Assembly: GCF_009756665.1 (NCBI RefSeq)
Contig: NZ_CP037953.1
Location: forward strand, 2,232,001 to 2,296,000
Reading direction: 5' to 3'
DNA length: 64,000 bases
DNA from: Permianibacter aggregans
GTDB lineage: Bacteria > Pseudomonadota > Gammaproteobacteria > Enterobacterales > Permianibacteraceae
The notes below the pieces were generated by a model. The model made no database searches and was not told where the DNA came from. It worked only from the letters and a program-made list of their open reading frames with translations. The translations under genes and the position numbers were made by a program. This document shows, in pieces, positions 47,270-55,602 of this stretch. How positions within the stretch are numbered: the first letter of the stretch is position 1; every line of letters starts with the position of its first letter.

Positions 47270-50200
47270 ATGTTCAAGCAGTGGTGGCATACCGCGTTGG
47301 CGGTGGTCGTAATGGGTTTGGTGGCGTGTGCCTCATCGAGCGAAAGCTCTGAGCAAAACGTCAGCCAACAAAAGCCCGGTCAACAAGCGGCGGCGATGCT
47401 GCCCGACATCACCCCTTCCGGAATCGGTCTTGATGCCTGTATCGATGCGCCACTGACCGGTTTGCAAAGCAACCCGCTGACCAAGGCAAGTATCAACCCG
47501 GTAGCACTGGGTAGTACCAGCGTCGTCACGAATCAACTGCCGGATGGTGTGCTGCGCATTCACTACCAGCGCGCTGGCGATGATTACGCCGGCTGGGGTC
47601 TGCATGTTTGGAATCAAGCCGGCGATGCCGTGACGATTTTCCCGACCTGGGATAATCCGGTGATGCCGGCCGGTAGTGATGATTTTGGTGTCTATTACGA
47701 CCTGCCGATTCAGAATGAAAACGGCATTGTCGGTTACCTCTTCCATCTCGGTGATGTGAAAGATCACAACGGCGCCGATCAGTTCTACACGCTCGGCAAC
47801 ACGCGCGAAATCTGGCGCAAACAAAACGACCCAAATACCTACGAGGAAAATCCGGATCTGGTCAACACCACGCCAGACAGCGATTACCTGCGCGTGCATT
47901 ACAAACGCTATGCCAGCGATTACGATGGCTTCGGTTTGCATATCTGGGAATTTGCCGGCGGTCAGGACATTGATCGCAGCCGGCTGCCGCCCGGTATTGA
48001 TATCGGCATCTGGCCAGAGCCGGTACCGTTTTCCGAGCCAATGATTTCCGGTGTCGATGCCTTTGGCGTCTGGGTGGATATTCCGATTAAAAAATACAGC
48101 GAGGGTGCACGCGGTTTTAATTTCCTGGTGCACAAAGGCGTTGACGATGCCGGTAAGGATGGCGGCGATCGGGTCGCGGTATTTGCCTCCGGTTACGAGA
48201 TCTGGTTGCTGCAAGGTGACAACACCGTTTATTACCAACCACCGCGTGGTTCGATCACCACCACTGAAGCAAAAGCCTATTGGGTTGATCAACGTACATT
48301 GCTATGGCCGCGTGTCGATGGTGCCGGTGAATTCCGTTTGTATTTCGCTTCGCAAGGCGGCATCAGCGCCGGTGAAACCATTGCCAACGCTGACGGCCAT
48401 TTCGCGCTAAGCGTTATCGCCAACGAGCAACTGCCGGACGAACTGCAACAACGTTATCAATACCTGAACAAACCCTACACAGTATTGCAATTGCAAAACT
48501 TGCCAGAGGTCTTCATCAAACGTGTGCTGAAAAGCCAGCTGGTACTTGCCCATTTCGACTCAGACGGCGTGCTGAATGATGCCAGTAGCGTACAAACCGC
48601 TGGCGTAATCGATGCACTGTATGCCGATGCGGCGAAAAATGAACAGCTAGGCGTAAAAGCCGGCAACGGCGCACCGCAGTTCAAACTGTGGGCACCAACC
48701 GCGAAAAATGTTGCCGTCTGCATCTACGATCAAGGTAACGAAGGCAATGCCTTTGCCATTCGGCAAATGCGCCAGAACCCGCATACCGGTGTCTGGTCGG
48801 TGCAAGGCTTGCCGAACTGGAACGGAAAATACTATCGCTACGTCGTAGACGTCGTTGTGCGCAGGCTAGGCAGCGTGCAGCGCAATCTGGTCACCGATCC
48901 GTATTCCATTTCCTTGTCGGCCAATTCGCAACGCAGTTGGATTGGTTCGCTGAATGATTCGGCGCTGAAGCCGTCTGGTTGGATCAATCATTCGATTCCT
49001 TCGCTTGCCGCGCCGGAAGACATCAGCATTTACGAAATGCATGTCCGTGACTTCAGTGCCTACGATCAGTCGGTGCCGGAAAATCATCGCGGCAAATTCA
49101 AGGCATTCACCAATAGCCAAAGCAATGGCATGCAACACCTGCAAGTCTTGGCCGAAGCCGGCTTGAGTCATCTGCATTTATTGCCGGTCAACGATATCGC
49201 GACGATTCCGGAAGTCGGTTGCGTGCAGCCAGCCATTCCCGATGCGGCGCCGGACAGCGAAGCGCAACAAGCGGCAGTGTTCGCCGTGCGTGATCAGGAT
49301 TGCTTCAACTGGGGTTACGACCCGCTGCACTACAACGTGCCGGAAGGCAGCTACGCGACCGACGCCAGTGACGCCGCTATGCGCGTACGCGAATTCCGCG
49401 AAATGGTGCAGGCGCTGCATCAAGCCGGTTTGCGTGTTGCCATTGATGTCGTCTACAACCACACGCCAGCGGCCGGGCAAGATCAGAAATCCGTGCTCGA
49501 CAAAATCGTGCCGGATTACTACCACCGGCTTGATGATCGCGGCAACGTCGCCAACTCCACCTGCTGCGCCAACACCGCCACCGAAAACGCGATGATGGCC
49601 AAGCTGATGATCGATTCGGCCGTGCTGTGGGCAAAAGAATACCAAGTCGACGCATTGCGATTTGACTTGATGGGTCATCAGCCACTATCCGCAATGCTGG
49701 AACTGGAGCAAGCCGTCAACCAGGCCGCCGGTCGCGAGATTTATTTGTACGGCGAAGGCTGGAACTTTGGCGAAGTCGCCAACGATGCCCGCTTTATCCA
49801 AGCCACGCAGAAAAACCTCGCTGGCACCGGCATTGGTAGCTTCAATGATCGCGCTCGTGATTCCGCACGTGGTGGTTCGTCGTTCGACGGTGGCAATGCG
49901 CTGATCGCCAATCAGGGTGTGTTCAATGGCCTGTATCTCGACAACAACGGTATGGGGTCGAACAACGTCAATGATCTGCTCTGGCATAGCGATATGATTC
50001 GCCTGGGTTTGGCCGGCACACTGAAACAATTCAGTTTCCAGACTTTCGATGGTAGCCAGAAACGCGGTGACGAAATTTACTATGGTGGCGCACCAGCCGG
50101 TTACGCGCTCGACCCGCAGGAAATCATCAACTACGTCGACAAGCACGATAATCAAACGCTGTATGACATCAACGCCTACAAACTGCCGGAAGGCACCAGC

Positions 50201-50851
50201 AAGCATGAACGTGCCCGCGCACAGCTGCTGGGTATTGCCTACGTCGCGCTAGCGCAAGGCGTACCGTTCTTCCATGCCGGCATGGATCTGCTGCGTTCAA
50301 AATCATTCGACCGCGACAGTTACAACTCCGGTGACTGGTTCAACAAGCTCGACTTCAGCTACCAGCAAAACAATTTCGGCGTCGGCGCTCCGATCGCGGA
50401 GAAAAATCAGGAAAACTGGTGGATCATCAAACCGCGACTGGCCAATCCAAACCTGAAGCCGCACGCCAATGACATCGCGTTCACCCATGCGGTGTTCAAG
50501 GACCTGCTGAAGCTGCGCAACAGCTCAACGCTGTTCCGCCTGCGCCGTGGTGAAGATGTGGTCCAGCGTTTGCGCTTTGCCAATACTGGCCCTGGTCAAC
50601 AAGCTGGTGTTATTGCGATGGTGCTCGATGGTGAGAACTATGCCGGAGCCAACTTCCGCCGCATTGTCGTGCTATTCAATATCGATAAACACGACCGCAG
50701 CTTATCAATTGCTGGTACCGAATCACTGCCGCTAACACTGCATCCAGTGCAACAACAGGGGGCGGATGCTCGGGTAAAAGCCGCGAGCTTCAATAGCGGG
50801 GAATTTACCGTGCCTGCGCGCACTGTCGCAGTGTTTGTTCAGGAGAATTGA
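47270..50851 (+). CDS. pulA: Pullulanase-type alpha-1,6-glucosidase, lipoprotein
   Basis: The protein has 1193 residues. ATG 47270 opens a lipoprotein signal (M-F-K, lipobox L-V-A-C near 20) and has AGGAG upstream; the frame's ATG 47246 has no ribosome site. Two CBM41 starch-binding modules follow (about 75-175 and 205-320, each with Y-x-G-W/F-G-L-H-I/V-W). Then come the pullulanase N2 and CBM48 modules (F-K-L-W-A-P-T-A near 475) and the GH13_13 catalytic domain with V-V-Y-N-H-T, nucleophile Asp799 in R-F-D-L-M-G, acid Glu829 in Y-G-E-G-W-N-F and Asp960 in K-H-D-N-Q-T. It debranches pullulan, starch or glycogen at the cell surface. An alpha-amylase gene is next. Confidence 0.94.
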   Translation: MFKQWWHTALAVVVMGLVACASSSESSEQNVSQQKPGQQAAAMLPDITPSGIGLDACIDAPLTGLQSNPLTKASINPVALGSTSVVTNQLPDGVLRIHYQRAGDDYAGWGLHVWNQAGDAVTIFPTWDNPVMPAGSDDFGVYYDLPIQNENGIVGYLFHLGDVKDHNGADQFYTLGNTREIWRKQNDPNTYEENPDLVNTTPDSDYLRVHYKRYASDYDGFGLHIWEFAGGQDIDRSRLPPGIDIGIWPEPVPFSEPMISGVDAFGVWVDIPIKKYSEGARGFNFLVHKGVDDAGKDGGDRVAVFASGYEIWLLQGDNTVYYQPPRGSITTTEAKAYWVDQRTLLWPRVDGAGEFRLYFASQGGISAGETIANADGHFALSVIANEQLPDELQQRYQYLNKPYTVLQLQNLPEVFIKRVLKSQLVLAHFDSDGVLNDASSVQTAGVIDALYADAAKNEQLGVKAGNGAPQFKLWAPTAKNVAVCIYDQGNEGNAFAIRQMRQNPHTGVWSVQGLPNWNGKYYRYVVDVVVRRLGSVQRNLVTDPYSISLSANSQRSWIGSLNDSALKPSGWINHSIPSLAAPEDISIYEMHVRDFSAYDQSVPENHRGKFKAFTNSQSNGMQHLQVLAEAGLSHLHLLPVNDIATIPEVGCVQPAIPDAAPDSEAQQAAVFAVRDQDCFNWGYDPLHYNVPEGSYATDASDAAMRVREFREMVQALHQAGLRVAIDVVYNHTPAAGQDQKSVLDKIVPDYYHRLDDRGNVANSTCCANTATENAMMAKLMIDSAVLWAKEYQVDALRFDLMGHQPLSAMLELEQAVNQAAGREIYLYGEGWNFGEVANDARFIQATQKNLAGTGIGSFNDRARDSARGGSSFDGGNALIANQGVFNGLYLDNNGMGSNNVNDLLWHSDMIRLGLAGTLKQFSFQTFDGSQKRGDEIYYGGAPAGYALDPQEIINYVDKHDNQTLYDINAYKLPEGTSKHERARAQLLGIAYVALAQGVPFFHAGMDLLRSKSFDRDSYNSGDWFNKLDFSYQQNNFGVGAPIAEKNQENWWIIKPRLANPNLKPHANDIAFTHAVFKDLLKLRNSSTLFRLRRGEDVVQRLRFANTGPGQQAGVIAMVLDGENYAGANFRRIVVLFNIDKHDRSLSIAGTESLPLTLHPVQQQGADARVKAASFNSGEFTVPARTVAVFVQEN

Positions 50852-50886
50852 GCCAAGCGCTGTGATGTGTAAATGAAGAATAGTCT

Positions 50887-50955
50887 GTCATTCCCGCGTA
50901 GGCGGGAATCCAGTTTCCCATAAATGTACTGGATACCCGCCTGCGCGGGTATGAC
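50887..50955. repeat. REP-like inverted doublet
   Basis: Two palindromes, GTCATTCCCGC...GCGGGAAT and ATACCCGC...GCGGGTATGAC, face each other around CCAGT/ACTGG arms, so the whole 69 bp can form one long stem. The same arrangement occurs at 55409-55472. Confidence 0.75.
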
Positions 50956-51010
50956 GATAACGAATTTATAAATCGGATTTTGCGTTGCGTTGTCTCCATT
51001 GGGCAATTCA

Positions 51011-51036
51011 GGCCACTTCGGTGGCCTTCTTTTTCC
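51011..51036 (+). terminator. Rho-independent terminator with a TTCG tetraloop
   Basis: GGCCAC-TTCG-GTGGCC (51011-51026) is followed by TTCTTTTTCC. It isolates the amylase gene from pullulanase transcription. Confidence 0.8.
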
Positions 51037-51273
51037 AGCGCATGCGCGGCGTGCGTTGAAAAAAGAAGTAGCCGTAACACGGTTTCATGAAGAAACCGTC
51101 CCTCCCGAGCGTAATCGCGAATCGCCAAACGCGATCATTTCATCCATGGCGGTCATGGCCGCCTGCAGTCAATCCGGAGTCGTGATAACCGGATAGCGTC
51201 GCCGTCGGTTCGCGGCGTGCGCTGCCATGAAAGCAGTTGGTCGAACCATCCTAAAAATGATCGGAGGGTTTTC
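51037..51273 (+). promoter_or_regulatory. Promoter/leader region of the alpha-amylase gene
   Basis: No gene is seen. The leader contains a perfect hairpin ACGGTTTC-ATGAA-GAAACCGT at 51079-51099 without a U tract, a G/C-rich fold around 51195-51225 and the ribosome site CGGAGGG at 51261-51267, seven bases before ATG 51274. No promoter hexamers are convincing. Confidence 0.4.
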
Positions 51274-52524
51274 ATGAAAGGTATCAAGCAACTGGGTATT
51301 AGCGTCAGTGTTGCGCTCAGCGTGGCACTGCTTAGCTCTGCGTACGCCGCAACGGAGCAAAACAAATCGAGCAGCGCCATCCTGATGCAGGGTTTCCATT
51401 GGAATTCGGCAAACGGCAATTGGTATGGCACCTTGCAAGGCAAAGCCAGCGACATGAAAAATCTAGGCATTACCCATGTCTGGTTTCCACCGCCATCAGA
51501 TGCCGCGTCACGTGAAGGATACTTGCCAAGGCAGTTGAATGTATTGAACTCCAGTTACGGCAACGAAACGGCGCTAAGAAACGCCATCAGTGCGCTGAAT
51601 GGCCAAGGGATCAAATCGGTCGTCGATGTCGTGATAAACCACCGCGTTGGCACCAACAACTGGGCCGACTTCACCAACCCGACTTGGGATTGCCGCGCGG
51701 TCGTCAATAACGATGAATGGAGTGGTCGTTGTGGTAATGGCGATACCGGTGACGGTTACAATGCTGCCCGCGACCTGGACCACACTCAGGGCTTTCTGCA
51801 AAACGATCTGAAAACCTGGTTGTCGTCGCGGCTTAAAGGCGTTGGCTTCAGCGGCATCCGTTACGACTACTCGAAAGGCTACAGCTCGTACTACGCCGGC
51901 GTTTATCACGATGCGATGAACCCGAATTTCTGCGTCGGCGAAATCTGGACCAATCTGGATTACAACAATGTCGATGCCCATCGCCAGTTGTTGATGAACT
52001 ATGTTGATGGCAATAACGGCAAATGTGGCGCGTTTGATTTCACCACCAAAGGTTTATTGAATCAGGCATTGAACGCCGGCGACTATTGGCGTTTACGCGC
52101 CTACGATGGTAAACCCGCTGGCGGTATTGGTTGGTGGGCGCAAAAAATGGTGACCTTTGTTGATAATCACGACACCGGTCCATCGGAAAGCTGCAGCGCG
52201 GGTCAAAACCACTGGCCGGTGCCTTGCGGAAAAGTCATGCAAGGTTATGCTTACATCCTTACCCATCCCGGCATTCCTACCGTTTACTATCCGCATGTCT
52301 ACAACTGGAATCTGCGTGGTGCGATCAAGCCGTTGATAGATATCCGTAAGGAAAAAGGTATTACCTCGACGGCTTCCGTTTCCATTCAGAAAGCCGAATA
52401 TGGTTTGTATTCGGCGATCATCAACGGCAATACGGCGATGAAGATTGGCTGGAAAGATTGGAGTCCCGGTGCGGGCTGGACGCTGAGAACGTACGGTGAC
52501 CAATACGCGGTGTGGACGAAGTAA
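51274..52524 (+). CDS. Secreted alpha-amylase (GH13)
   Basis: The protein has 416 residues with a Sec signal peptide (M-K-G-I-K, cleavage near S-A-Y-A at 25). The barrel shows V-V-D-V-V-I-N-H-R (region I), the nucleophile Asp198 in G-I-R-Y-D-Y-S-K-G (region II), Glu223 in V-G-E-I-W (region III) and Asp300 in F-V-D-N-H-D-T-G (region IV). The short barrel with P-P-P-S-D and L-M-Q-G-F-H-W-N near the start resembles GH13_6/7-type liquefying and maltooligosaccharide-forming amylases. No extra binding module. It cuts alpha-1,4 bonds outside the cytoplasm and complements the neighbouring pullulanase. Confidence 0.92.
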   Translation: MKGIKQLGISVSVALSVALLSSAYAATEQNKSSSAILMQGFHWNSANGNWYGTLQGKASDMKNLGITHVWFPPPSDAASREGYLPRQLNVLNSSYGNETALRNAISALNGQGIKSVVDVVINHRVGTNNWADFTNPTWDCRAVVNNDEWSGRCGNGDTGDGYNAARDLDHTQGFLQNDLKTWLSSRLKGVGFSGIRYDYSKGYSSYYAGVYHDAMNPNFCVGEIWTNLDYNNVDAHRQLLMNYVDGNNGKCGAFDFTTKGLLNQALNAGDYWRLRAYDGKPAGGIGWWAQKMVTFVDNHDTGPSESCSAGQNHWPVPCGKVMQGYAYILTHPGIPTVYYPHVYNWNLRGAIKPLIDIRKEKGITSTASVSIQKAEYGLYSAIINGNTAMKIGWKDWSPGAGWTLRTYGDQYAVWTK

Positions 52525-52530
52525 AATCAA

Positions 52531-52558
52531 AAGGCGGCCGTTGGGGCCGCCTTTTTCT
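52531..52558 (+). terminator. Rho-independent terminator after the amylase gene
   Basis: AAGGCGGC (52531-52538) pairs with GCCGCCTT (52546-52553), followed by TTTCTTC, seven bases after the stop codon. Confidence 0.85.
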
Positions 52559-52566
52559 TCTCATAA

Positions 52567-52675
52567 ATGTCCGAATGAACTCGGACCTACCAATCGCTAA
52601 ATTGTAGGTGCGAATTTACTCGCACATTTTCACACCGCCGGTTTGTCCGGATGAATCCGAACCTACAAAGAACAC
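52567..52675. repeat. Cluster of three small extragenic palindromes (TGTAGGT type)
   Basis: TCCGA-N6-TCGGA, TGCGA-N6-TCGCA and TCCGGATGAATCCGA occur in a row, linked by copies of ACCTACA/TGTAGGT. They belong to the same type as the palindrome hit by the IS481 element near 43.15 kb. Confidence 0.6.
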
Positions 52676-52691
52676 GAATCCATCCGCACTT

Positions 52692-53534
52692 TCATTCCGG
52701 CACATGAATCCTTGCCTTGATGTGTTTCAAATGCGCGACAATGGTAAAGGTCATAATCACCAGTAGCGACCACGAGCTCCATTTGCCGACATGCACGACC
52801 GACCAGGCGCCCAGCTGATTCGGATACTGCCAGATACCAAAAAAGGTATTGATGTTCTCGGCGAGCCAGATAAAAAAGCCAATCAGCACAAACGACAACA
52901 ACAACGGCATGCGTCGCGTTTTATTCAACGGCCGGAACAACACAGTTGCCCGCGCATATAGCCCGAGCGCTGCCGCGGCGATATACCAACGATAGTCGCC
53001 TATAAAATGATGGGTAAAGAAGTTCGCGTAGATCAGTAGCGCCACCAATGTCGCCATCCAATATGGCGGGTGATGAATAATCCGCACATCCAACAAGCGC
53101 CAGGCTTGAATGACATAGCTGCCAACAGCGGCGTACATAAAGCCGGAGAACAGCGGCACACCGAGTATTTTCGTGTAAGCAAAGTCCGGATAAGCCCAGG
53201 ATTTAATACCGCTGGACACCTTGAACGCTTCCAACGCAAAACCAACAACATGAAACAAGCAGATCGCTTTCAGCTCGTCTTTGGTTTCAAGACCGGTCCA
53301 CAGCATCCAGGCTTGAATCGCGAGAGCGATCAGTAGCAGCAAGTCGTAACGCGGAATGGCGAATAAGCCTTCGCGAGGTACGACAAACACCGCCGGAAAA
53401 AACAAACCGGCAAACACACAGGCGCGGGCTTCCTTCAATCCAAACCAGCAGAGCTCCTCAATAAAACGCGCGGTGGCTGATTGGGCAAGAGGAGGTCGGG
53501 CTTTCAGTAACCATTGGTCGAGGTGTTGCAGCAT
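52692..53534 (-). CDS. DUF817 family membrane protein
   Basis: The protein has 280 residues with about seven or eight hydrophobic helices. It has the DUF817 pattern: F-G-L-K-E-A-R-A-C-V-F-A near 32, F-K-V-S-S-G-I-K-S-W-A-Y-P near 105, P-L-F-S-G-F-M-Y-A-A-V-G-S-Y near 128 and W-L-A-E-N-I-N-T-F-F-G near 224. The function of the family is not known. It is encoded on the opposite strand between the amylase and LPMO genes and is probably not part of their regulon. Confidence 0.85.
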   Translation of the reverse strand: MLQHLDQWLLKARPPLAQSATARFIEELCWFGLKEARACVFAGLFFPAVFVVPREGLFAIPRYDLLLLIALAIQAWMLWTGLETKDELKAICLFHVVGFALEAFKVSSGIKSWAYPDFAYTKILGVPLFSGFMYAAVGSYVIQAWRLLDVRIIHHPPYWMATLVALLIYANFFTHHFIGDYRWYIAAAALGLYARATVLFRPLNKTRRMPLLLSFVLIGFFIWLAENINTFFGIWQYPNQLGAWSVVHVGKWSSWSLLVIMTFTIVAHLKHIKARIHVPE

Positions 53535-53773
53535 GCGAACGGCTTGGCAGGGGTTTTCGGTATTTCATCACGCCTTCCAAGGCGAAGAAAGGCCAAATGC
53601 CTCAAACCGGTGCTAACTATCTCAGATGCTCGCTGTGCACAAACCGCCAAAAGGTCTAGACGCTAGTCGGACCTGCGTGAATCGTCTATTTACCGGTATG
53701 AAAAGCCCAAGTTTGTTTCGTCACAACGGCCTACCGTCTGCGGTTTCGATTCGGTCGCAAATGGAGGCGATAG

Positions 53774-55399
53774 ATGATTCGCAAACAAGGCTTGTTAATC
53801 GCTGGGCTGCTGGCAATGCTTTGGCCGGCATTGCCGGTGCAGGCGCATGGCTACACCCATCAACCATTGGCCAGACAACAATTCTGTGCGCGCGACGGCG
53901 GTTACTGGTGGCCGCAAGATGGCTCCGGTATTCCGAATGCCGCGTGTCGTGCGGCGTTTTTGGAATCGGGCACGTTTCAATTTGTGCAGAACATCGAGTA
54001 TTCAGCCAACGTTGCCAATTACAACAGCATGGAGGCCGTTAAAGCGGTGGTGGCAGACCAAACGCTGTGCGCAGCCGGCGACAATGCCAAGCGCGGCATG
54101 AATATCGCGCACGCTGCCTGGCAGCGCACGGTGGTCACGCCTGACAACAATCGTCGTATTGAAGTGCTGTTCTATGCCTCGACACCGCATAACCCAAGCT
54201 TCTGGGAATTCTATTTATCCAAGCCGGGCTTTGACGCGGCCACCCAGCGTTTGCGCTGGGCCGATCTGGATCGCATCGCCAGCTTCGGCAATACCGGCAC
54301 GGTTAATGTCGGTGGCCGTAACATGTATCGCTTTGAAGTGCCGCTGCCAGCCGGCCGTAGTGGCGATGCCGTGTTGTTCACGCGCTGGCAACGGCAAGAC
54401 GCTGGCGGTGAAGGCTTTTACAACTGCAGCGATATTCGCATTGCCGCCAGCGGCGGTGAAACCTGGTTTGATGGTGGCGAATACATTCGCAGCGGCACCG
54501 TCGCTACCGTTGGCGATGAAATCTGGTTCCGCGTGTTCGACAACAACGGCGATGAAAAAGTGTTTGAGAAATTGCCGGTCACGGCGAGCAACCAAAACCT
54601 GAATCAATGGGCGGCGGAGCTCGCCACGCGTGTCAACACCAATCACGCATCGATTGTGCGTATCGGCGTGCGGCAAAGCAGCGGTCAAATTTCGTTTGAT
54701 GGCAATAACATCGCCGCCAATCGCGTTTGGCTCGCCAGCGAAAGCGATAGCAGCGAGCTCGATGTCAAGAAACCACAAGGCAACTTGCCGCCGCAGGTTT
54801 CATTGCAAGCGCTGTATAGCGTCGCCGCCGGTAATTCACTGACGATTACACCAAGCGCCAGCGATCCAGAAGGTCAGCCGCTCAGCTACGAATGGCTGCT
54901 ACCAAATGGTTTAAGCAGCAATAACACCACCAGCGCTAACTTGGTTTTGAATCCCGCGTCGCCAACTCAAACCACCGAATACAGCGTGACCTTGCGCGTT
55001 AGTGACGGTGTCCATACCAGCAGTGCGCAAACCACTGTGCGTGTCATTGTCGAAGACGGCTATCCGAGCGAGTGCCCGTCGCGCAGTCAGCTATCGAATG
55101 GCTGCCGCATCAGCAACCTGAATATGCACGTCAACGCCGGCTCGAACTGGATCATGCTTTGGTTGCCGGCCGGTGCCCGCAACCTGCAGATTCAAACCAG
55201 CGGCGGCAGCGGCAATGTCGATCTGTACTTGTCTTCCGTGAATTGGCCAACGCCGTCGAGCTATCAGTGGCGCTCCAACAATGCTGGTAACGCCGAAAGC
55301 TTAAGCCTCGCGACACCCGAAGGCGGCCGTTGGTACTACCTGAACCTGCTGGCCGTGGCGCCTTATGCTGGCGTTAGTGTGCAAGCCAGTTGGCAGTAG
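53774..55399 (+). CDS. GbpA-like lytic polysaccharide monooxygenase (AA10) with PPC domain
   Basis: The protein has 541 residues. Signal peptidase cleavage after A24 exposes His25, the first copper ligand of the histidine brace; His113 in N-I-A-H-A-A-W is the second. G-E-G-F-Y-N-C-S-D-I closes the AA10 domain (25-225) with the axial Phe, a pattern of chitin-active members. Residues 232-335 look like the second module of GbpA (V-G-D-E-I-W-F-R-V-F-D-N-N-G). An Ig/PKD-like domain (about 340-425) and a C-terminal PPC domain (about 430-541) follow. It oxidatively cleaves chitin or a similar polymer outside the cell. Confidence 0.9.
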   Translation: MIRKQGLLIAGLLAMLWPALPVQAHGYTHQPLARQQFCARDGGYWWPQDGSGIPNAACRAAFLESGTFQFVQNIEYSANVANYNSMEAVKAVVADQTLCAAGDNAKRGMNIAHAAWQRTVVTPDNNRRIEVLFYASTPHNPSFWEFYLSKPGFDAATQRLRWADLDRIASFGNTGTVNVGGRNMYRFEVPLPAGRSGDAVLFTRWQRQDAGGEGFYNCSDIRIAASGGETWFDGGEYIRSGTVATVGDEIWFRVFDNNGDEKVFEKLPVTASNQNLNQWAAELATRVNTNHASIVRIGVRQSSGQISFDGNNIAANRVWLASESDSSELDVKKPQGNLPPQVSLQALYSVAAGNSLTITPSASDPEGQPLSYEWLLPNGLSSNNTTSANLVLNPASPTQTTEYSVTLRVSDGVHTSSAQTTVRVIVEDGYPSECPSRSQLSNGCRISNLNMHVNAGSNWIMLWLPAGARNLQIQTSGGSGNVDLYLSSVNWPTPSSYQWRSNNAGNAESLSLATPEGGRWYYLNLLAVAPYAGVSVQASWQ

Positions 55400-55408
55400 G
55401 CTTTTTAT

Positions 55409-55472
55409 GTCATCCCCGCGAAAGCGGGGATCCAGCATAACGAAACTGGATTCCCGCCTGCGCGGGAATGAC
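55409..55472. repeat. REP-like inverted doublet
   Basis: GTCATCCCCGC...GCGGGGATCCAG and CTGGATTCCCGC...GCGGGAATGAC are opposed, forming a 64-bp foldback. Same family as 50887-50955 and the single unit at 14612. Confidence 0.75.
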
Positions 55473-55602
55473 CAAGAGGTTTACTCCCTGATGGATTAAG
55501 CCATACAAAATTATTTTTGTCGGATTCTTTGCCCCTGTCCGTCTACTACCGGCAAGCGATGCGTTCGCGATAAGCCGAAATCGTCAGACAGGAGCAAAGA
55601 TC

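Noticed and set aside
47333-48292. 319-codon open frame antisense to pullulanase
   Set aside because: The plus strand there encodes the two CBM41 modules; the antisense protein has no recognisable motif or ribosome site.
51217-51273. Extended N-terminus of the amylase frame
   Set aside because: The ATG at 51274 has a well-placed CGGAGGG and begins a signal peptide, while the extension would put charged residues in front of it.
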